Notes: a model not told the origin generated them from the letters alone. A DNA stretch of 64,000 bases from Treponema_I sp045599005 (GCA_045599005.1 JAZRVF010000005.1:62001-126000); one strand, 5' to 3'. Positions 43,026 to 52,475 are shown, numbered from the stretch's first letter. Program-made: numbers and translations.

Positions 43026-44705
43026 ATGATGACTGACATTGAGATTGCCCGCGCGAATAAAACTGTACCGATTTCTCAGATTGCAGAAGATCTGGGGCTT
43101 TCTCCCGAAGATTATGAACTTTATGGAAACTATAAGGCAAAAATCAGCCTGAAAAAAATGTATGAACTGCAGAAGTCCGGCAGAAAAGGGCATCTGGTTC
43201 TGGTAACCGCCATCACTCCTACACCTGCTGGCGAAGGAAAATCAACGGTTTCCATCGCATTGGCAGACGGAATGCGGAAAATCGGAAAAAAATCTGTCCT
43301 GGCTCTCCGGGAGCCTTCTCTTGGACCATGTTTCGGGATTAAAGGCGGTGCATGCGGAGGCGGTTACGCACAGATTGTTCCCATGGAAGAAATCAATCTG
43401 CATTTTACAGGTGACATTCATGCGATCTCGATTGCAAACAATCTGATTGCCGCGCTTATTGACAATCACATTCATCAGGGAAATGCGCTGGGGATTGATC
43501 CCCGTACGATTACCTGGAAACGCTGTGTAGACCTGAATGACAGGGCATTGCGTTCTGTCGTCATCGGACTGGGCGGACCGGTGGAAGGTGTTCCCAGACA
43601 GGACGGTTTCAACATTGCGGTTGCCAGTGAGATTATGGCGGTGCTCTGCCTTTCAAGCACAATAGACGAACTGAAGACACGGTTGAACCGTATTGTGATT
43701 GGAAAGACCTATGACAAAAAACCGGTGTTCTTTGAACAGCTTGGATCAACCGGTGCTGTTGCCGCGTTGCTGCGTGAGGCAATCCGGCCAAATCTTGTCC
43801 AGACGCTGGAAAAAACACCCGCTTTTGTCCACGGTGGTCCTTTTGCAAACATTGCCCACGGCTGTAACAGTGTCAACGCAACCCAATGTGCTCTTGCACT
43901 GGGAGACTTTGTAGTTACTGAAGCAGGTTTTGCCGCTGATCTGGGCGCAGAAAAATTCTTTGACATAAAATGCCGTGCTGCGGGGCTCTGTCCTGAAGTT
44001 GCCGTTGTTGTCGCAACTGTCCGCGCCCTGAAAATGCATGGTGGTGTTGCAAAGGCTGATCTGTCCGCCGAAAACACTCAGGCAATGCTTGATGGATTCT
44101 GCAATCTGAAGACTCATATTGAGAATCTTAAGAAGTTCGGACTTTCAGTGGTTGTCGCCATCAATCAGTTTGTAACTGACACTCAGCAGGAAACTGACGC
44201 GCTTCTGAAAGCCTGTGAGGAATCCGGTGTGAAAGGTGTTCTTTGTCAGGGCTGGGAAAAAGGCGGTGCCGGTGCGACCGAACTGGCGTCCACCGTCTGT
44301 GCTCTGTGCGAAGACGGAAATTCCGAGCCGGAGTTCAAACCTCTGTATCCTCTTGAAATGCCTTTGGAAGAAAAAATCCGTACTGTGGCCACCCAGATTT
44401 ACCGTGCGGCAGATGTGGATTTTGCTCCGGCGGCAAAGAAAAAACTTGCGGAATTCACTGCGATGGGATTCGGCAGTCTGCCGGTCTGTATTGCAAAAAC
44501 TCAGAACTCAATTTCTCATGACAAGGCTTTATCAGGTGCCCCCAGCGGTTACATTTTCCCTGTCCGGGATGTGCAGCTGTATGCCGGCGCTGGATTTATC
44601 GTTCCTCTTGCGGGAGAAATAATGACAATGCCCGGACTTCCTAAAGTCCCCGCCGCCACTGCGATTGATGTTGACAATGACGGCAATATCTCAGGATTGT
44701 TTTAA
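43026..44705 (+). CDS. fhs: Formate-tetrahydrofolate ligase
   Basis: Fhs makes 10-formyl-tetrahydrofolate from formate, THF and ATP, feeding one-carbon metabolism and, in acetogenic treponemes, the Wood-Ljungdahl path. The 559-residue protein has the P-loop TPTPAGEGKSTVSIALADG (about 65-82), the signature EPSLGPCFGIKGGACGGGYAQ (about 97-117), FTGDIHAI, and FANIAHGCNSV (about 275). GGAGACTGACTT stands before the ATG. The length is normal. Formate use cannot be inferred further from this window. Confidence 0.96.
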   Translation: MMTDIEIARANKTVPISQIAEDLGLSPEDYELYGNYKAKISLKKMYELQKSGRKGHLVLVTAITPTPAGEGKSTVSIALADGMRKIGKKSVLALREPSLGPCFGIKGGACGGGYAQIVPMEEINLHFTGDIHAISIANNLIAALIDNHIHQGNALGIDPRTITWKRCVDLNDRALRSVVIGLGGPVEGVPRQDGFNIAVASEIMAVLCLSSTIDELKTRLNRIVIGKTYDKKPVFFEQLGSTGAVAALLREAIRPNLVQTLEKTPAFVHGGPFANIAHGCNSVNATQCALALGDFVVTEAGFAADLGAEKFFDIKCRAAGLCPEVAVVVATVRALKMHGGVAKADLSAENTQAMLDGFCNLKTHIENLKKFGLSVVVAINQFVTDTQQETDALLKACEESGVKGVLCQGWEKGGAGATELASTVCALCEDGNSEPEFKPLYPLEMPLEEKIRTVATQIYRAADVDFAPAAKKKLAEFTAMGFGSLPVCIAKTQNSISHDKALSGAPSGYIFPVRDVQLYAGAGFIVPLAGEIMTMPGLPKVPAATAIDVDNDGNISGLF

Positions 44706-44712
44706 GTTCTGA

Positions 44713-45618
44713 TCAGCGGAAGGAGCCCTTGCTCAACGGGGCTCCTACATATACACCGGCTTCGCCGAGAAAGTCCACTTTCTCATCGGCTACAAGGAAC
44801 TGGACACTTTCGATGTTGCTGAAGGCACAGGCTGTGTAGACAACCTGCATAAGCTGGCCATAGTAGCCTTCTGCGCCGTATCTGTTGAATCTGAATTCCT
44901 CACTGAAATTGATTGTTGCAATACCGTTGCTGACTGAAGCGCCCAGAAGGCGTGTGCCTGCCGGAATCAGGGAAATGTAGCCTCTGTCACTTTCATTCTG
45001 GCTGGGACCGGACAGCAGTGCTTTCATGGCGGCAGTAAGCGGGGCGATTGTCTTGTCAATTGACCGTACTGATTCTTTGCGCATAACGGTTCCGTCTTCT
45101 GAAATCTGAATGAAGAAAAGATGCTGATCCATCTGTGGAGTCTGTGTCTTTGCTTCCTCTTTCTGAGATTCCTGTGCAGCGGGTCTGCCTGTCTCTGTCT
45201 TTGATGATTCTTCTTTTGATGTTTCCACCGGCTTTTGAGTCTGCGGATTTTCCGGTTTTGCTGTTTCAGAAGGCTTTTCAGAAGACCGGTCAGCTGCAGC
45301 CGGTTCCTGAGGGGAAGAAAGTGCGACAACCTCAATTTTTGGCAGGAGTCCGTCAGCAGCTTCCGGGGTTATCTCAAGTTCGGCAAGAGGCTGTTTCTCA
45401 GCTTCTGTAACCTCATGATTGGTGATGAATCCTGGCTCATTTCCGACAACCTTCGTAAAAAAGCCTGTGTTTTTAAGAACTGAGAAAATTGTATTTCTGT
45501 TTACAAGAAAAAGAATCAGCAGAACAAGTGCGAAAATAATCCAGAAGATTACACCGACGCCGGGATATTTTCTTTTCGGGGATGATTTCCCCTTATCAGC
45601 AAAATCAAAAAACTTCAT
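44713..45618 (-). CDS. GerMN-domain membrane-anchored protein
   Basis: This 301-residue protein has one N-terminal span (about 20-40, GVGVIFWIIFALVLLILFLV), a long Glu/Pro/Ser/Thr-rich linker (about 95-165) and a C-terminal GerMN (sporulation/germination-like) domain (about 170-295, with MKALLSGPSQNESDRGYISLIPAGTRLLGASVSNGIATINFSEE, given here in pieces). In non-sporulating bacteria such domains are periplasmic and often bind peptidoglycan-related ligands; the role is unknown. It starts six bases after the stop of the diguanylate cyclase gene and is the last gene of a three-gene operon. A TAATAT lies three bases upstream of the ATG. Confidence 0.85.
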   Translation of the reverse strand: MKFFDFADKGKSSPKRKYPGVGVIFWIIFALVLLILFLVNRNTIFSVLKNTGFFTKVVGNEPGFITNHEVTEAEKQPLAELEITPEAADGLLPKIEVVALSSPQEPAAADRSSEKPSETAKPENPQTQKPVETSKEESSKTETGRPAAQESQKEEAKTQTPQMDQHLFFIQISEDGTVMRKESVRSIDKTIAPLTAAMKALLSGPSQNESDRGYISLIPAGTRLLGASVSNGIATINFSEEFRFNRYGAEGYYGQLMQVVYTACAFSNIESVQFLVADEKVDFLGEAGVYVGAPLSKGSFR

Positions 45619-45624
45619 ACTATA

Positions 45625-47571
45625 TTATTCGGATTTCTGCAGTTTTTTTTGACGCTTTTCTTTGTACTGCTCGGCATCGGCAAGACTCAGAAGCTCTGAA
45701 AGATTGAAAAAATCTTTGTTGAAAGAAACGCCTCCAATACTCATGGAAACTGTGAATTCCTCATCTGATTCCTCATTCCATCTGTCAGTGATCTGTCTGA
45801 TTTTTTCACGCACGGTCTCAATGGAATCATTCTGCATGCCTACAGAAACGGCACAGAATTCATCACCGCCGATTCGCCCGATAACATCGCTGGAACGGAA
45901 TGCTTTCTTGAGGATTTCGGCTTGCGCCTGAATCGCCCTGTTTCCGGCATCATGGCCATATGTGTCATTGATTATCTTCAGATTGTCCAGATCCCCGAAA
46001 AAGACCATTCCTGTCTGATTCATTTCAAGTGCCATTTCTATGGCGTGTTTTCCGTAGAAGAAGAATCCCCGCCGGTTGAATGTTTTTGTAAGGTCATCCA
46101 TATAGGAGACTGTACGGAGCGCTTCCGCCTCACGTTTTTCGTTCTGCAGGGTAAAAGCTGATGCGACCTGGTTTGTGATCATGCTGAACAGAATTGAATA
46201 GAATGAAGAGTCGATGGTTCCAGGTGTAAAATATGCGTAGCCGTATAGCTGCTGCTGGCTGAACAGTGGCAGAACAACTCTGTATGTGCTTTCACGGGGA
46301 AAGTATTCCTCTGGAACGATGTTCATGTAAGGATTGATTTTAAGCGGTTCGTCATCAAAAAGCCATTCTTTCTCCCCGTTGTAGGCCACAAAAAGACGGG
46401 CTTCGTCAGGTAGAACACAGCCTGACTCTGAGTCATTGAACAGAGGCTGCGGAAAAAGGCAGATGGCACAGGATCTTACGGAAAATTTGCGCAGATGATC
46501 TATCAGAACATGTTTGAAAGAAGTTGGGGACATGTCAGTCTGCACAGCCTGAGTAAAGTTCTGCAGAAGAAAGATCTCTTCCCTTACCTGGTGATATTTC
46601 ACTTCTTCCTGAAGGAAAATGTTTTTGAGCAGCGGGACTTTCTTGCCGACAGAAGTCATCGCGTTGTACAGAAAGTCTGTGGGAGAAAGACAGCCGCAAC
46701 TCTGGCGGTAAAGCGGGACAGCCGGGATTCTCTCAGTCTTGAGAGGCATGTCCGGATTCATGATGTGCTTATACACGATCTCTGCGGCATAATAGCCCTG
46801 ATCATCCACTTTCTGAGAAATGGAAGTCAGGGTCGGTTTGCACATTTTTGCGGTAAGAGTGTCATCGAAACCGGTCACAATCACATCATAGGGCACAGAG
46901 ATGTCGATCTTGCTCAGAAAGTTGCAGCAGCCGAAAGCCATTTTGTCATCAAAGCAGATGATCGCATCAAAATTGATATCAGCCCTTGATTTATAGCGCT
47001 GCATAAGTTTGTCCAGCTGAGACAGATTATAGACAGGTCTCAGGACAAAATCCTCTGTGTCAGGTATTCCGTATTCGGCAAGCACTTTATGATATGCGGC
47101 CTCACGGGCCATTATGTCAGGTGACTTTGAATTGGTGGAGACAAGAAGAGGCCGCTTTCTTTTGTGCACGTCTATGACATGGCGCACCATCTCTTCAAAG
47201 GCTTCCGCATCAGTGACCACAACATTGCTGGTTGTCTTAAGCTCGGCTCCGATGCTGACCATGGGAATCGGCCTGTAAGCATCAAGGGTTTTCTCAAAAT
47301 CTTCCCGTGTCATGAACTGGCACTGGCAGTTTGTCAGAATAAGAAGTCCGTCCAGGTTTTCCTGTGTGAAGTACTGTACAATGGGACCGTACTGATAATC
47401 ATAGGGCGCGTGATGACCTTCGTCACCGCGGACCACAAAAACCATGCATTCAATGGAATGTTCGCTGCAGAAGTCAAATATTCCGTGGACAATGGGAAGA
47501 GTGTATTCCTCCTCAAAATCATGGATCATCACTCCGAAGCGTAATGGTTTGTTATTAACTGGATATTTCAT
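45625..47571 (-). CDS. Diguanylate cyclase with a LacI-type sugar-sensor domain
   Basis: This 648-residue cytosolic protein fuses a LacI/GalR-type periplasmic-binding fold (about 12-305, with LRFGVMIHDFEEEYTLPIVHG, RRPLLVSTNSKSPDIMAREAAY-like segment, DAIICFDDKMAFGC, VIVTGFDDTLTAKM) to a GAF-like middle (about 330-470) and a GGDEF domain (about 485-640). The GGDEF site is intact (RIGGDEF) and the RSSD upstream of it is an I-site for feedback inhibition. There is no DNA-binding helix-turn-helix. It should make c-di-GMP in response to a small ligand, perhaps a sugar. I start it at the ATG at 47571; a TATACT (47586-47581) lies nine bases upstream and the longer frame from 47649 begins in the neighbouring gene. 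Confidence 0.88.
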   Translation of the reverse strand: MKYPVNNKPLRFGVMIHDFEEEYTLPIVHGIFDFCSEHSIECMVFVVRGDEGHHAPYDYQYGPIVQYFTQENLDGLLILTNCQCQFMTREDFEKTLDAYRPIPMVSIGAELKTTSNVVVTDAEAFEEMVRHVIDVHKRKRPLLVSTNSKSPDIMAREAAYHKVLAEYGIPDTEDFVLRPVYNLSQLDKLMQRYKSRADINFDAIICFDDKMAFGCCNFLSKIDISVPYDVIVTGFDDTLTAKMCKPTLTSISQKVDDQGYYAAEIVYKHIMNPDMPLKTERIPAVPLYRQSCGCLSPTDFLYNAMTSVGKKVPLLKNIFLQEEVKYHQVREEIFLLQNFTQAVQTDMSPTSFKHVLIDHLRKFSVRSCAICLFPQPLFNDSESGCVLPDEARLFVAYNGEKEWLFDDEPLKINPYMNIVPEEYFPRESTYRVVLPLFSQQQLYGYAYFTPGTIDSSFYSILFSMITNQVASAFTLQNEKREAEALRTVSYMDDLTKTFNRRGFFFYGKHAIEMALEMNQTGMVFFGDLDNLKIINDTYGHDAGNRAIQAQAEILKKAFRSSDVIGRIGGDEFCAVSVGMQNDSIETVREKIRQITDRWNEESDEEFTVSMSIGGVSFNKDFFNLSELLSLADAEQYKEKRQKKLQKSE

Positions 47572-47597
47572 GATGCTTCCAGTATAGCACCAAGATT

Positions 47598-49340
47598 CTA
47601 TTTGTGGAACAACCGGACGGTAAGAGTGTTTGTTCCCCGGTGACGGCATTTAAGAAGCAGTGACGCGTTACTGCTCTGGTAGACATAACCGGTTGAGTTA
47701 TAACTTTCAAAGTTCGGAGCTGAATGGTAGGAAAGACCGTGCATCTCGATGGAAGTAAAGGGCTCAATTCCGTTTACTATCATGTGGTGCGGAGAATCCA
47801 GCGGGAAATCGATGTTGATTATTACAGTGTTCTCAGAATTGACTGTGTAATCAATGCTTCTGGCAACGGTCCATGCCCAGATCACGCGGTCGTTTTCAAC
47901 AGCCAGAATCTGCGGATGCGGATACCAGGTGTTGTCTGTCACAAGGATCGAATAAAGTTTGGAAATGGTCTCATAGTCCAGGGCAGAAACTGTTGTCTCA
48001 TAGGCAAGAGCACTGTTCAGAATCAGATGTCCCAGGGAAGTGACAAGGCTGTTTTTTGTCTGCAGTCCGTAGGCTCTCATTCCTTCAGCAGCTTTTGCAA
48101 TCACTGTGAGTGAAGCAGGGTTTTCCCCGTCATAAAGCATGACAGTTTTTGTCTCAAAATCTGCTTCACAGGCGTTCTTGATGATTTCCGCACATTTCGC
48201 GGCAGCAGGTTGAAGAACTGCGGCTGCATCAGGCCGGTTTCTGCAGAGTGAAGTGTAGATGTAAAGGATTCCGGCTGCCTGTTTAAGGTTTGCAGGCTGG
48301 ACATCAGGATTTGCTGCCAGAGCAAGGATGCTGCGGATTTCTGAAAGCGGAGAAATCTGCAGATAAAAGAGCATCTCATCCAGTTCAAAGGCTTCCAGAT
48401 TGGTGTTTGTAACTGAGTATTCAGCCCGGTATGCAAGATTCTCTCTCTGCATCTGCAGGGAGTTGTTCTGTGTCGCCAGATTGTTGTAGTACGGCGATGT
48501 AAAGAAAGTCCGTTTGTTTGCCGGAAGGAAAGAAGCTGCATCAGACACAGCCTGTGAATAACTTGAGATGGATGCGTTTTCTGCAATCCAGGCGGCAACA
48601 GCTTTCTCTGAAAGACTGTCCTGCGGATTCTGCGGGAATTTAGAGACAATTCCGGTGCGGATCTGCATGAGAAGATTACTGTAGGTTGTGCTGTCATTGA
48701 GAGCAAACTGCAGTGTGTCATCAAGAGTGTAGACTTTCTCTTCCACCATCTGACGGCAGATCAGTCCGTCGCTGTTAGGCTCGATCAGAAGTTCCCTGGG
48801 GTTGATCTCGGAACAGGTAAGGATGTACTGCTGGTCGTTTATGAAAAGCTGGAGTGTCTGCGAATCAGTCTGTGAATAAGTGTAGGAAGTGTTCATCTTG
48901 TAGGGGATTCGGATTCCCCGGACAGAAGTGTCAGCTGTTGATGCGGTTACAGTAATCGGAAAAGGAACGTCTTCGTCTTCCGGTGCTATAAAAGTCAGTG
49001 AGACACCTTCTTCAAAGTGAAGTGTAACTCCTGTTTCCGAAATTTGTTCCCATGATGAAAGAACAAGATTTTTTTCCTGGGTGTTATTGTTTGCGCTGAT
49101 GATTGTTGTACGCGAAGTGGAATCAGAAAAGAACACGAAGCCGCCCAGGGAGACTTCAAACTGATTTTTCAGCAGGGGTGTGTTGTTATCATCGTAGGTT
49201 TCCGCTACTATAAGACGAAGGGAACCAAAAATATTGGTAATTACAGAGTCATTCTTAAACTGGATGACAAAAATTCCGAAAATAATAAGTATGTATAAGG
49301 CTGCAAGGCCAAGAAACTTTCTAAAGGGATGTTTGCTCAT
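47598..49340 (-). CDS. Envelope protein of unknown function
   Basis: This 580-residue protein has one N-terminal span (about 8-28, LGLAALYILIIFGIFVIQF) and a large soluble part, so it should be held in the inner membrane with its body in the periplasm. I see no known motif; the first half looks beta-rich (about 40-190) and the second helical (about 290-460). It heads an operon with the diguanylate cyclase and GerMN genes. I start it at the ATG at 49340 (MSKHPFRKF), since TTGAAT-17-TAAACT ends seven bases before it, and the GTG at 49388 would put 16 residues before the basic N terminus of the span. Confidence 0.72.
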   Translation of the reverse strand: MSKHPFRKFLGLAALYILIIFGIFVIQFKNDSVITNIFGSLRLIVAETYDDNNTPLLKNQFEVSLGGFVFFSDSTSRTTIISANNNTQEKNLVLSSWEQISETGVTLHFEEGVSLTFIAPEDEDVPFPITVTASTADTSVRGIRIPYKMNTSYTYSQTDSQTLQLFINDQQYILTCSEINPRELLIEPNSDGLICRQMVEEKVYTLDDTLQFALNDSTTYSNLLMQIRTGIVSKFPQNPQDSLSEKAVAAWIAENASISSYSQAVSDAASFLPANKRTFFTSPYYNNLATQNNSLQMQRENLAYRAEYSVTNTNLEAFELDEMLFYLQISPLSEIRSILALAANPDVQPANLKQAAGILYIYTSLCRNRPDAAAVLQPAAAKCAEIIKNACEADFETKTVMLYDGENPASLTVIAKAAEGMRAYGLQTKNSLVTSLGHLILNSALAYETTVSALDYETISKLYSILVTDNTWYPHPQILAVENDRVIWAWTVARSIDYTVNSENTVIINIDFPLDSPHHMIVNGIEPFTSIEMHGLSYHSAPNFESYNSTGYVYQSSNASLLLKCRHRGTNTLTVRLFHK

Positions 49341-49347
49341 TTGTGAC

Positions 49348-49376
49348 AGTTTAGCTAATGACGGCGACAAATTCAA
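49348..49376 (-). promoter_or_regulatory. Leaderless-type promoter of the envelope-protein operon
   Basis: On the minus strand TTGAAT (49376-49371), a 17-base spacer and TAAACT (49353-49348) precede the ATG at 49340 by seven bases. The -35 box overlaps that of the divergent TPR gene. Confidence 0.65.
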
Positions 49377-49401
49377 CTGAGAAAACACGTAAAACTATAT
49401 T
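49372..49401 (+). promoter_or_regulatory. Leaderless-type promoter of the TPR lipoprotein gene
   Basis: TATATT (49396-49401) ends six bases before the ATG at 49408; TTCAAC (49372-49377) is the best -35 at 18 bases. Confidence 0.55.
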
Positions 49402-49407
49402 AGTACT

Positions 49408-51231
49408 ATGGAAAATAAAATGAAAAAAAAGCTTGGATTATTTCTGTGTATTCTGTTCAGTTCTTTGTTTCTGATTGTGTCCTGCGGAACGGTACCGGAA
49501 AATTCCTCTGAAGAGACTGAGCCTGTGATGGTGGTTCCGTTGCGTCCGGAGCCGGAAACAGAGCCTGCTGTTGAACCGGAAAACACTGAACCCGTTGTGG
49601 AAGAACTTGAGTCTGCTGAAGAACCGGTGATTGATGAGCCATTGGAAGAACAGCAGATTGATGAACTGGAATCTGTCACTGAAGAGACAGTGTCAGAACC
49701 CGATGCAGAAGAAGAAACTTTCCCCGTTTCTGAAGAACTGGCAGAAGAACCGGAAACAGAGCCAGAGACTGAGATTGAAACTGAGTCGGAAACAGAACCT
49801 GCTGAAGAACAGGAAGAGTCTGTGATCTTGCCGGAACCTGAAGAACCGGTTGTTGTTGAGGAGCAGGAATCTGTCCCTGAATCCTCTTTCGAGGTGGAGA
49901 CGGAATCTGTTGAGGAACCTGTGATCAGCGAGCCGCTTATTGTGGAACCTGAACCTGATGTCTTCACTCTGGAAAAATTCCTTCTGCAGCTGAGGGCTTC
50001 CCTTGATGAGGACCCGATGGAAGAGACACTGGCGCTTTTTGAGACAGTACCACCGGAATTCAGCGAAAGTTTCACAGTGAAGTATCTTTATGCCACACTT
50101 CTGTTTTCCGCCGGCCGGTACCCGGAAGCCGCAGAGATAACTGACTGGCTTTTCGAGCGCTATCCTGATGACGCGGACGTCCTCACTCTCAAGATGATGC
50201 TTGCAAAGGCGACCGGAAAAAACAAGGACAAAACTGCGGTCCTGAACCAGATCATCCAGTCTGATCCGTACAATACTGATGCGAATACGGAACTGGGCGA
50301 CGAGCAGATGCTCAAGAAAAACTGGCAGAAAGCAAACACATATTATCTGACCGCTCTCGCCGGCAATGCAACAAATATCGACGCTCTCGCCGGCTACGGG
50401 CAGTCAAGTTATTATCTTGGAAAACTGACTGAATCTGAAAGAGCTTTCAGGAAAATGCTGGATGTGGATCCGCAGAATGCATATGCCTATTCATATCTGG
50501 GCAAACTGGCCGCCGAAAAATACAATTACAGGGAAGCGGCCTCCTATGCGCTTAAGGCACTGGAAATAGAACCGGATTCTTACGATTACTGGCTGGATTA
50601 CGGGACTTTCCTCCGTGAGCAGAACAAAGTTGAAGAAGCAGAAAAGGCCTGGACAAGGGCAATCAGTCTGCGGCCCGATTACTTCCTTGGATATGTTTAC
50701 CGCGCCGGTCTTTATGATGATCAGGACAACATTGAGCTTGCACTGGCAGATTACCTGCAGGTAGTGAGATGCAAGCCTGAATATTATTTCGCATATGAAT
50801 CACTGGGTGTGCTTTTCTGGATCAAGGGAGATTTTGCAGCCGCCCGAAGCTGGTTCACAAAGGCCTATGAAATGTATCCTTCAAATAATATTTACTCTTT
50901 GATAATAGCAGTTTCCTATTATCGTGAGGGTAAAGCAAAAGATGGAAAGAATTACATTTCCAAGACGGTTCTCAAAAAATTCAGCAAGGATTCCTTGGAA
51001 TATGCAGTCGCAAGACTTTTCTACGACAATGTTTCTCCGGGAACAGTTGCAACAAAAATCCAGAATGAGACAAATGCGAACAAAAAAGCCCAGATGCTCT
51101 TTTATCTGGCTGAATATTATTCCTGCAGAAACAATTACAGCCTGGCACAGAAATATTATATTCTTGTGCATGAGATGGAAACTCCGAACTTTTTTGAATA
51201 TCGTCTTAATGAATACGCCATTGCAGAATAA
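49408..51231 (+). CDS. TPR lipoprotein with an acidic Glu/Pro-rich region
   Basis: The 607-residue protein begins with a signal sequence and lipobox (FLIVSC, Cys at about residue 27), followed by about 150 residues of low-complexity Glu/Pro/Thr/Val sequence and then at least eight tetratricopeptide repeats (about 210-560), e.g. NATNIDALAGYGQSSYYLGK and PQNAYAYSYLGKLAAEKYNY. TPR stacks hold protein partners; the acidic stretch may be an extended spacer from the membrane. The partner is unknown. It stands at the head of a plus-strand series with TraB 15 bases after its stop. The ATG at 49408 is favoured by the promoter position; an ATG four codons on is possible. Confidence 0.86.
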   Translation: MENKMKKKLGLFLCILFSSLFLIVSCGTVPENSSEETEPVMVVPLRPEPETEPAVEPENTEPVVEELESAEEPVIDEPLEEQQIDELESVTEETVSEPDAEEETFPVSEELAEEPETEPETEIETESETEPAEEQEESVILPEPEEPVVVEEQESVPESSFEVETESVEEPVISEPLIVEPEPDVFTLEKFLLQLRASLDEDPMEETLALFETVPPEFSESFTVKYLYATLLFSAGRYPEAAEITDWLFERYPDDADVLTLKMMLAKATGKNKDKTAVLNQIIQSDPYNTDANTELGDEQMLKKNWQKANTYYLTALAGNATNIDALAGYGQSSYYLGKLTESERAFRKMLDVDPQNAYAYSYLGKLAAEKYNYREAASYALKALEIEPDSYDYWLDYGTFLREQNKVEEAEKAWTRAISLRPDYFLGYVYRAGLYDDQDNIELALADYLQVVRCKPEYYFAYESLGVLFWIKGDFAAARSWFTKAYEMYPSNNIYSLIIAVSYYREGKAKDGKNYISKTVLKKFSKDSLEYAVARLFYDNVSPGTVATKIQNETNANKKAQMLFYLAEYYSCRNNYSLAQKYYILVHEMETPNFFEYRLNEYAIAE

Positions 51232-51246
51232 GGCGGGAGGTTGATT

Positions 51247-52422
51247 TTGAGTCAGACAGAAAAACGTCTTTCACTGGGAGGAAGAGAATTCATCCTGGTA
51301 GGAACAGCGCACGTTTCAAAAGAAAGTATAGAACAGGCCGTTCAGGTGATTTCTGATGAGCACCCTGACTGTGTTGCCATTGAACTGGACGAAGGCCGTT
51401 ATGAATCAATGAAGAACCCTGAATCCTGGAGGAACCTTGATATTGTGAAAGTCCTTAAGGAAGGAAAAGGCTTCCTTATGCTTGCAAACCTGATTCTGGG
51501 ATCTTACCAGCGCCGGATGGGCAGTGATCTCGGAGTGAAACCCGGTGATGAAATGCGCGCCGCAATCAGCAAAGCCGAAGAACTGGGAATCCCCACAGCC
51601 ATGGTTGACCGTCCCATTCAGACAACGTTGCGCCGTGCCTGGGGAAAAAATTCTTTCAAGGGAAAATGCAAACTTCTGGGGATTCTTGTCGGAACCGCTT
51701 TTGAGAAAGAGGAAATCTCTGCGGAACAGATTGAACAGCTGAAAAACTCCAATGAGATGGATTCCATGATGGCAGAGCTTTCAGAATATATGCCTACGGT
51801 AAAGCAGGTCCTGATTGACGAACGCGACCAGTATCTGGCTTCCTCAATCTGGAAGACAAAGGGGGCGAAGGTTGTTGCAGTTCTTGGTGCCGGTCACCTT
51901 CCGGGTGTCGAACGCCATCTTAAGGCCATTGCTGCGGCGGAAGAAACTGACGATGTTACTGAAATCGCTCAGGTTCCGCCTCCAGGAATCGGTTCAAAAA
52001 TTGCAGGCTGGGCTTTCCCAGTGGCAATTCTGGCACTTATTGCAGCCGGTTTCTTAAAGGGCGGCGGTGCAGATTCCCTCAGCATGCTGCTCAGATGGCT
52101 CCTGTGGAACGGATCCCTTGCCGCTTTGGGAACGCTCATTGCCGGTGGTCATCCCCTTGCAATCCTCACAGGCTTTGTGGGCGCCCCTGTCGCAACGTTG
52201 AACCCAGTCATCGGTGTGGGGCTTTTTACCGGCATAGTCCAGGCGTGGGCATGCAAACCCAAAATCAACGATATGGAAAAACTGAACGATGATGTTACAT
52301 CGGTCAGAGGTTTTTATAAAAACCGCATTCTGCGCGTACTTCTTGTGTTCTTTCTGTCATCAGTAGGCGGTATGATCGGTAATTTTATTTCAGTTCCGGC
52401 CCTGTTCTCCCAGCTTTTCTAA
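51247..52422 (+). CDS. TraB/PrgY-family membrane protein
   Basis: This 391-residue protein has an N-terminal TraB domain (about 1-235, opening LGGREFILVGTAHVSKES; VAIELDEGRYESMKNP; IPTAMVDRPIQTTLRRAWG; VLGAGHLPGV) and a C-terminal block of about four membrane spans (about 245-391). The family takes its name from the enterococcal pheromone-shutdown protein TraB; relatives are widespread and their activity is uncertain. I start it at the TTG at 51247: GGGAGG at 51235-51240 then has six bases of spacing, while the TTG at 51241 directly abuts it. It is close behind the TPR lipoprotein. Confidence 0.85.
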   Translation: MSQTEKRLSLGGREFILVGTAHVSKESIEQAVQVISDEHPDCVAIELDEGRYESMKNPESWRNLDIVKVLKEGKGFLMLANLILGSYQRRMGSDLGVKPGDEMRAAISKAEELGIPTAMVDRPIQTTLRRAWGKNSFKGKCKLLGILVGTAFEKEEISAEQIEQLKNSNEMDSMMAELSEYMPTVKQVLIDERDQYLASSIWKTKGAKVVAVLGAGHLPGVERHLKAIAAAEETDDVTEIAQVPPPGIGSKIAGWAFPVAILALIAAGFLKGGGADSLSMLLRWLLWNGSLAALGTLIAGGHPLAILTGFVGAPVATLNPVIGVGLFTGIVQAWACKPKINDMEKLNDDVTSVRGFYKNRILRVLLVFFLSSVGGMIGNFISVPALFSQLF

Positions 52423-52475
52423 AAAACGGACACTGATTTAAGATTATATTAAGCAACAAACAGGATATTTCTGAT

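Noticed and set aside
49395..50075. Ser/Thr-rich open frame of 226 codons on the minus strand
   Set aside because: It is the exact antisense of the Glu/Pro-rich part of the TPR lipoprotein; its composition follows from GAA/TTC-type codons and it has no ribosome site.
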